Positions 51,601 to 60,600 of a stretch of DNA of 64,000 bases are shown here, piece by piece. How positions within the stretch are numbered: the stretch's first letter is position 1; each line of letters opens with the position of its first letter. Location of the stretch: NCBI GenBank assembly GCA_963585895.1, contig OY757934.1:42866850-42930849 (forward strand). Direction: 5' to 3'. The position numbers were made by a program, and so were the translations under genes. This DNA is from Sepioteuthis lessoniana (lineage: Eukaryota > Mollusca > Cephalopoda > Myopsida > Loliginidae). The notes beneath the pieces were generated by a model, which saw nothing but the letters and a program-made list of their open reading frames with translations, was not told the DNA's origin and made no database searches.

Positions 51601-54600
51601 GGATCCCATTGATGAAAAAAGTCATCAATAGCAGATATAAAATCAGCCAATAAACTTTTCGTCCCACCCTTATAAGTCTTCAATAAACCTTTTTTAACTG
51701 TTGTATAGCCATGAACAACTATACAAACACATATGCAGATGCATGCATGTAGAACACAATGACACAATAAAGACGAGCGACAAAGTTCTTTAGAAAAATA
51801 TACCTCTCACTTTATTTGAAAGGGTTGTGTGTGAGAGGGAGTTGGAGACCAAACAGAACTGCAACATATTGACCCCCACTCTATTGGCCATAACCGCGTT
51901 TCTTTCCCATTCTCCTGGGCTGCTCAACCAAGGGCCTGGGGGCCCAGCCTCTCTGGGTGCTGGTTTTCTCTACCGCATCTTATCACCAACTCGTCTGATC
52001 TCCAACTGATAGAATTTCCTGTGCACTGAGTTATATAATAGTTCAACGCCCACCTTCTTCTTGTGGGCATCACAATTTCTCACTCATTCAACCTGTCTAC
52101 GGTCAAGTGTTATAATCCTGATATTCCTCGACCAGATGCACCTGTTATTTACACAGGTGCCTTTCCTATTTTGACAGCCCGGCCGGGTCGGAGGCCAATA
52201 TACAACATAACAAGGAAATTTTTTTAAAAATAGATATTGCCAAATGAAGTTAGGTACACTCCTTTAAACTATTCACTAATATTTTATACATAGGATTTTT
52301 CAAATCTGAATTCATTAACAGAGTAATGTTCCTTTTTATATGAAAAATTTCTTTTCTTAAAAAGAATCCCATGAAGTCACATTCTTAGGAAAGGAATAAA
52401 TACATCCCCATTTTGCACTCTATCCTATCTCTAAATGTCTTGACAAAAGCCTTTTCACTAGCATGTGACAATGGCTAAAAAAAGAGAGAAGTCAGATCAA
52501 AGACTTTTTTCTGCTACTGATACTATATAACACAGTACTACATCTTATGTGACTTAGTGAGGAGATGGGCACAACCAAGTAACTTGCATTTCCTTAGATA
52601 TATCATAATGAACCAAGCATTGCCCATTTTTCTCATGGGACCAAAATTTATTTCACATTCATTTTTGGTTATTATGCAATCTTTGTCATTATCTTGCATA
52701 AAAATTCAAAAGACGACTAGGTTTTCTGATAACCCACAGAGTGGAAATTATGGTTCAAAAAAGTTCTTTCTTTTAGCAACAGAAATTTAAACAAAAATAT
52801 TTTGAAAATTATCTATGGGAGGTAACAACGACAAGACGAAATCCACAACAAGGGAAATAACTCCAAATAAACCCTGTGAATAAATTTAGATGTGAGTGCG
52901 GTGGCCTGAGAACAATCTAATAAAATAAAATCAATAAATGCAAAACTATCTCTCTGCTGAACTTCAAAATACTTTGTATTATTAAACTCTTTCATAAAAA
53001 TAAGTCTTTATGTCATTTTCAAGTGTTCCTGAGGCAAAATATCAAGGAAATACATATAATACTGTTTCTAGTAATGATTAGTATCATCATCACCATTGCA
53101 TGATGACAGCACAGATTCCCTTGATTTTCTTTGACTGTCTATACGGCCCATCGTTCTTGACAGGTCCTCTAGATGGTAGCGAGTGTCAGCACAGAACTGG
53201 TTAATTTTTGCTGGTCAGCCAAAACTGGTGTGTTCATGTAGTCTCCATAAAAGTTGGCAACCGTAGTCAAGGGGAACCTGAAGGCTCCTTTTGCAATCGC
53301 TACAACACCAAGGTGGAAGGGAGAGTACTATTCCATTCCCTGGACTGCTCCACTTTACTCTTGATCCGTACTTTATAATGCTGAGTGTTAAACAAAGTGG
53401 CATCAAGTACCATTTTTTTGAGTCTTTGGTATGACTCAACCTGGGATTGAACCCCAGTCTCCTGGCGAACACTTGACTCATTAGACTAATATAAGTTCAT
53501 CCTTACTTATGCAGCAGTAGCAAGCAAGCAAAAAGGCTGAAGAAGAAGCTAGACGGAAATTACACAAGAATGTTGTGAGCAATATTGAACAAGTCCTGGT
53601 GGCAACACCCTACAAGGTACTAACTATATGGCCACCTGCCTCCCATCACGAAAACTATCCAAGTTAGACGAACCAGACATGCAGGTCACTGCTGGAGAAG
53701 CAGGGACAAGCTCATAAATGATGTACTCCTATGGACCCCCACATATGGCTGGGCAAAAGCAGGTCGACCAGCTCGAACATACATCCAGCAGCTATGTGAG
53801 GATACGGGATGTGGCCCTAAAGACCTGCCAGAGGCGATGAACGATAGGGAGAAGTGGCGAGAGAGGGTCAGGGATATCCATGCCTGTGGCACGACATGAT
53901 GATGATGATGATGCAGCAGAGCCCAGCATGTCTTGTTCATCTTTCTTGGTTGGTTTGTGTGATGAGAGGTAAGTGGCCGTACAAGTACTGTTTTTTAGGG
54001 TGCTACTTCTAGGATTTGTGCAAAACAGCACGCAGCATCCTTGTGTGGTTCTCTCATAGCTTTTTCTTCAAACATTTTGTTAGAATTCAGGTGGTGTAAC
54101 TATTTAATAGTACTGACATGGCTAAAGCTTCGAAGAATTCCTGTTTTATTTTTTAGAAAGATCAGCTTTCCATATGGTCATAACCTATCAATATCAGTCC
54201 ATACTTTACTTATGCATACAATGATATCACTTTCAATAGATGAAATATTGCTACCAAAGTATATGAACAGGTTTACTATTCTCAAAGGCTTGCTATTTAA
54301 GAATTAGCATAGTTAGAGTAAAAAAAGAAAACCAAAATAACAAGAGAAAATAAAATATGGATCAGCACTTCTACCTAAGAACAAAGTATAGCATTTGTGC
54401 ACTCTGCTTCGGATCAAATTTTGTTCCCCAGAACTATTGCATAGAGTAAATATATATATATATATATATATAAAAGAAGCTGATGAAAAAAGTTTTCATT
54501 TCAAAGAGTTTAAAATTTAAAACTTTCTTAAAAATGAGAATATATAAATAATCATATTAATTTTTCAAATATAATTAGATTTCCAGAGGCAGTAATATTA

Positions 54601-57600
54601 CACTTTGTTTTTAGTATCTATTTATTACACTTTGATTTTAATATCTGTTTATAAGCCCCCCACTCTCAACCACCCCCAAAGAAAACAAAGACAATACTTT
54701 GATCTTAGACAGAAATGACCATCCATATCTAAATAATATAACAGAGTAAGTGAATTGTGCTGGAAGGCAAATAGATAATGATTAGTAGGTTATTTTGTTT
54801 AATCAACCCTTGTGGGCTATGAAATGTCAAATCTTGTTTTTTTTTTGTAAACATTATTTTCTGTGTATTAATATATGGGCAGAAATAATTTTCAACATCA
54901 TGTTTATTAATAAATTCGGTAGAAATAATTTTTATTAACATCATGTGTATTAATAAATTAAAAGAAATAATTTTCATTAAGTGTTTCTCTCAATGCAGTT
55001 AACCTTCAGCCACCACTTTCTAGCACCTATGAGATAAAAAGGATTGGGTGTTTGTTTGCCATAAGAACAATTTTAAGAATACAGTCAAGACTTAATCATA
55101 TAAGTATTAGGGCTTGACATGACCAGATCAAGCCTCACTGACTGCCTGTCTAGCCCAAGTAAGGTCCAATGAGGAGTGTTGCAGGTCATGTGACAACTTA
55201 GTAACCAGGTCTAGGACCACTCACAACTACCAGGATCCTATCCTCAAGGCCAACAGGTGGTCCCATGGTTGGTCTAAAGTTCAAAATCTCAATAGGCTAG
55301 ATGTAATAAGATATGCTTGATCTAACACCTGAGATTGAAAACGGCAGTTAACAAAAAGTTGTTAAAATCACCAGACTCAATCAGCAATCTAAATGATCAC
55401 AGGGGCTGATCAAGCAATGCCACCTATGCAAGGGGAGTGGAATCAGTGTTCTGTGAACCCAAATAAGTGAAGCTGGATTTTTTTATTCACTCTCTTTGGT
55501 AGCTGGGGACACAAGAAGACCAGAGATAATGTGGACAGAGAATGATTGAACCATTCAAAGACACGGGAAGAGCCAATTCCTACTAGAACAAAGAATCTAT
55601 TCTGTATATTGTGTCTGTTATCCATTTCCATATACTTCCACAGTCTCAGAAACGAAACAGGAAGTATAAAACCACAGAGGTCCTAACACTGTAAGTTGTG
55701 TTTTGGTATTTACCATTACCTACCACCAACATAGCAGTCATTGGTAACAATACAACAATAGTACCATTGTCTTGACAGGAATTATGCTCATTAAACCATA
55801 AGTAAGATTGGAAGTTGTTTTTACCTGTTGAAGGCCATAGGTAACTTGCACACACCTGAGCTGTCAAACTTGTGGGGAGTCCCTGAGAACCAAGGTTAAA
55901 GGAAGCAAACACTTCTTTTGTCTTGTTTGGCTCTAAAAAAAAGAAAATATAAAACAAAATAAGATAAAATTTAAATATATAAATCATCAGAAAGTATTGC
56001 CTTCATTTCACCTCCCTCACTCTTTTTTTTTTCTTCTTTTTCTCTACTGCTTTTATTTGGTTAATATTGTCCATGATTGATTGATTTTAATAGCATGTCA
56101 TCCAATCTGGGATTATTTTATACCTAGAGGTTAGGGAATTATGAACATTTTATGTTAATATTTACATTTTTTGTGTAACTGTTTCTTAAAAGGTTTTGCT
56201 GACAGTTATATGATATCAAATTATTGTATTAAATTGGAATCAATTTAATACAATAATTTCACACGGTTGTATGGTTTCAAGTATTCTTGTCTAATACTAA
56301 TAATTTTATGGTTTCAAGAATTATTTATATTCATTGATAGTTTGTACACAATTATAGTTGCAGGTAAGTAAACAATTATAGCTTCATGTGAACATTTTTA
56401 ACACAAATAATTTACACACAGTTATACAGTAGCAAGTTTTCCTATCTAATACAAATAATTTTCAAACAAATCTATTTGACCCATAGATTGGACTATAACA
56501 GGTGTACTACCAATCTGGGTCAGAGTGGACCTGGGAGTAAGGGCAATGAAGGAATCTTCCACTCCAGAACTGGAGCCTCACCATCAGATGTAGTTTAGTG
56601 CCAAACCTAAGACACTTCATTAGGAGGAGGGGAGCAAGGGTTTTACCCACCTGTAGGAGATACAGTCAGTATATTCAAAGTCCCACTGATAGTGCAATGA
56701 TCAGAATAAATGAATGTTGAAATCATTTTAATGTTGCGATTATCTTTTTTAACAGATTTTAATGCTCAAATGAAACTTACCATTGTCATATTGTCTGCAA
56801 CACAATAAATTGCAAGACAAGTACATTACCTACAACACTGTAAGCAGATTTTAACTTCAAAATGAAATTGACATTACGTGAGTACTAAGGTTAGTCAAAA
56901 GTTTTGCAATATTTTGGTAACATAAGGCACAATTCAGCTGTTCAAGATGCTTTTGTCAAGGCCAAGAAAGTAATGAACCATACTGGACTGTTTAGATACC
57001 AAGATTATCTGATATTCTTCAAGTGCTACGAGATGGATTTGCCTCTATGGCTTGTAGCACACACCCAGAATTTATACTTTTGGGTCTATCTGACTTTGCT
57101 TGAGTGTCAAAATTCTTGTAACACAAGCAAAATTTCCTGAATTATCTCTAATCAAATGTGCCTTCACCTTTCACACAATAAATGGTTTTGGTTGCTTCTG
57201 CAGCACTATGGCCCAGTTTGAACTCATAAAGCATGTGTTTCCAAATTAGAGACTACATAGCATATTCATCTATGCAGCTTTCTTGCCCAGTCGGCTGGGG
57301 TTGTAGAATACACCGACTGCTTCTCTGCAGAGGGGGTAAGACCCCACTCCACAACCAGTGTCCTGGATATGACACTAAACAATTTGATGGTGAGGTTCCG
57401 GTAATGCTGGAGCTTTGGGGAATGCAGAGTACCCCTTCATTGCCATCACTCCCAGGTCCACTCAGGCCCAGAGTGTTAGCACCTGATAGGGTCCTATCTA
57501 TAGGTCAAATAGAACTAAACTGTGTACTTATGCTAAACTGAATTGTCTGAAATAGAACTGTTTTTGACATTGGAACTGTTCTTATGCTAAACTGAATTGT

Positions 57601-60600
57601 TTGAAATTGAACTGTTTTGACATTTAACTGTTTGTCAACAAAAAAATTATACTTATACTCAACTGAATTGTTTGAAATTTAATTCGGCGTTAAATGACCC
57701 GCAAAGTGTTGATACGCCGTAAAACAAAACAACCAAACCAAACCTATGCAACTTTCAAATTATATACAGAGTGAAGCAATGCACAATATGTCAGCACACT
57801 AACTCTGATGATACTACCAAGCACAGCGGGTACCTTCCATCACTTGAACTGCTTCGGTTACATGATATATGTACTCTAAAATATTGCAAAACTTTTGACT
57901 CACCTCTGGATAAGAAAACTATGTGCTTTAATCTATTTTTCAGTCCTTTTTTTAGTGAACATTTCTGAAAGTTATTTGATAAACGTAAAACAAAAAACTA
58001 GGCTTTAAATGAAGAGATAAGAAATTTTATGTTTTGTTGCAGAGAGACAAGCATAAAGAAAAAGTTTACATACCAAGTGATGAGATTTGAAATTCTGCTT
58101 TGTCTGTAAAAAGGGGAGGCAGAACATTAATGTTACAGCAGATATTTTCCAGAAGGATTTTTGTAGTAAACATAATCTGAAAAAAAAAAAAAAAAAAAAA
58201 AAAAAATCAATTATTACAAAATTGGCAAAATATATGAGGTATTTCAAAAAATTCAATATCATTTGAGATGTAAAGGGTTATCAGAAATACTGATATCATT
58301 TCATAATCTATTAACTTAACCAATTCCCATTCGATCTCAGACTATAACAGCATGTGTAGAAAACACTCAAAATTCTATGTTTAAATAACATTTCTATAGC
58401 TGAAAAAGAAAAACATAAAACATTAAACAGAATTTTGAGTTGATTTTACACATGCTGTTACAATTTGAGATCATTTGAACAAGAATTGGTCAAGTTATTA
58501 GATTATGAAATGATATTGATTTTTCTGAAATACAGTAGTTTTCACTCAAATCTTGATTGGTTGGTTGGTTGGTTGGTTGGTTGGTTTTGTTTGACAGTGT
58601 ATCAATCCTTTTCGGGCTATTTAACACCAAATTAAATTTCAAACAATTCAGTTTAGCATAAGTACACAGTTTAGTTCTATTTGACCCATAGATAGGACCC
58701 TATAAGGTGCTACCACTCTGAGCCAGAGTGGACCTGGAAGTGATGGCAATAAAGGGGTACTCCTTATTCCCCAAAGCTCCAGCATTACTGAAGCCTCACC
58801 ATCAGATTGTTTAGTGTTATATCCAGGACACTCGTTGGGGAAGTCTTACCCCTCTGCAGAGATGCAGTTGGTGTATTCTGCAGCCCCAGTCGATTGGGCC
58901 ACTCAAATCTTGAATCTTGAAGGTAAAAGCATTATTATTCTACTAGTTGACACCCCACCATCACCATACACTCAGTAGACATATTTTGTGGCTTATACAT
59001 TAATTCCAGACAGATAATCTATTTTTTACTAATTTTTTATGCACAACATACCAAATAAATATTGAAAATTGATAAAACCATTTTAGGTTAAAAAAAAAAA
59101 TTGTACAGTTCAGCGCTTATGCCCAGGAAAGTATAAGCACAATATTTCAAGCTGAGCACTATTTTATTATACCCTGTTAGCCCTATATATATATATATAT
59201 ATATAAAGTAAATATAACCTCACCTACCTTCTTTTTTTTTCTTTTTTTTTTCCTCGTGGTGTAATGGTTAAAGCAATGGACTGCGGAATCGTAATACGCG
59301 AGTTCGTACTCCAATCGCGCTATTACGTTCACTTTCGGGCAAATACCCTTGGGAAAGGTATGAACCCCTTATTCTCCCAACTATGGGTTAAATAGTACCA
59401 ATACTGTTTTTCTAGGAGAATGGCTTCGGCATTAAATAACCTAAAAAGTGTTGATATGCCATAAACCAAAGAAACCTCACCTACCTTTTCTCATCTGTTA
59501 CTATTAGTTTCATAAGGTTAATTTTTAAAGATATATACTCATAGTTTGGTTTCTTTGTAGAAAGTGTATATCAACTTTTTCTATGTTATTTAATAAGAAA
59601 GCAATCCTTGTTGAAGAACTGAAATGGTAATACTTAACCCATAGCTGGGGGAGAGTTCATACCTTTCCCAAGGGTATTTGACCAAAATTGAATCTAATCA
59701 TGCAACAAGAGTTTGAACTCACTACGATATTGCTACTAAAGCAAATTTTATTACATTGTTCATAAGTTACAAGTCTAATAAAATTGATTTGTAAGAATTA
59801 AAAACGTTTGTTACCTTGACTGTTACTGAAGGAACTTGAAAATCACCACCTTCTTCGTGATCATATTCAGCCTGAAATTAATAATAGAAAATAAAATATT
59901 ACTTCTATCCCAAATAATCCAATTATTCAGTGTGTGAAATTAGCATATAAATTTAATAACTATTATGGGATAGAATGACACTCAAACATTTTGCCCACCT
60001 AGAAAAAAAATTTTAAACAAACTGTTTAATCCAAAAGGTACCATCTCCATATTTATGGGACATTTACAAAAATTACTATATTTATATTTTAGATCCTGTC
60101 ATTGGGATGCCCTGTCAGCAGGGCTTAGGATGCTCTAATTGTATCACCTGCAGAGGGGTAAGTACCCCTCACCTCCAAAATAGGGGGTGTTCTGAGTATG
60201 ATATTGAACTGCATCTGATGGTAAAGCTCTAGTTCTGGATATGTGTGAAGTATGGAGTACCCCTTCATTGTCCTTACTCTCAAGTCCACTTAGAGGTGAA
60301 GAAGTAATATCTGTTAGGGTCCCATCTATGGGTCAAATAAAATTTATTTATATTTGATAGGGTCATGAGCATTAAATAAAAAAGCTCTTAAGAAACCATT
60401 GTACAAAAAAATGTAAATATGAATATCCAATGAACACAATTCACTAACCTGTAGCCATAAAGTGGCCCTAGATAGGTTGATGTGCTATTAAAATTAATCA
60501 ATCCATCTGTCTATAGGATGGAACTTTTTACATATAATAAATATTCATATCTTAAATTGTGCATATATTTTTTTAGAAGACATCTAGGCTAACTATTAAA

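Larger units (their letters stand above)
53085..54330 (-). pseudogene. LINE fragment (minus) split by a SINE and by another LINE
   Basis: Pieces at 53085-53240, 53491-53518 and 53911-54330 join as one minus-strand LINE 3' fragment once two insertions are removed. These are a SINE at 53241-53490 and a plus-strand LINE at 53519-53910. The duplicated ATGCAGCAG on both sides of the second insertion supports this. Confidence 0.75.

Noticed and set aside
7792..59472. tRNA-like A and B boxes suggesting tRNA genes
   Set aside because: They are heads of SINEs with long 3' extensions, shared tails and target duplications; acceptor stems do not pair as in real tRNAs.
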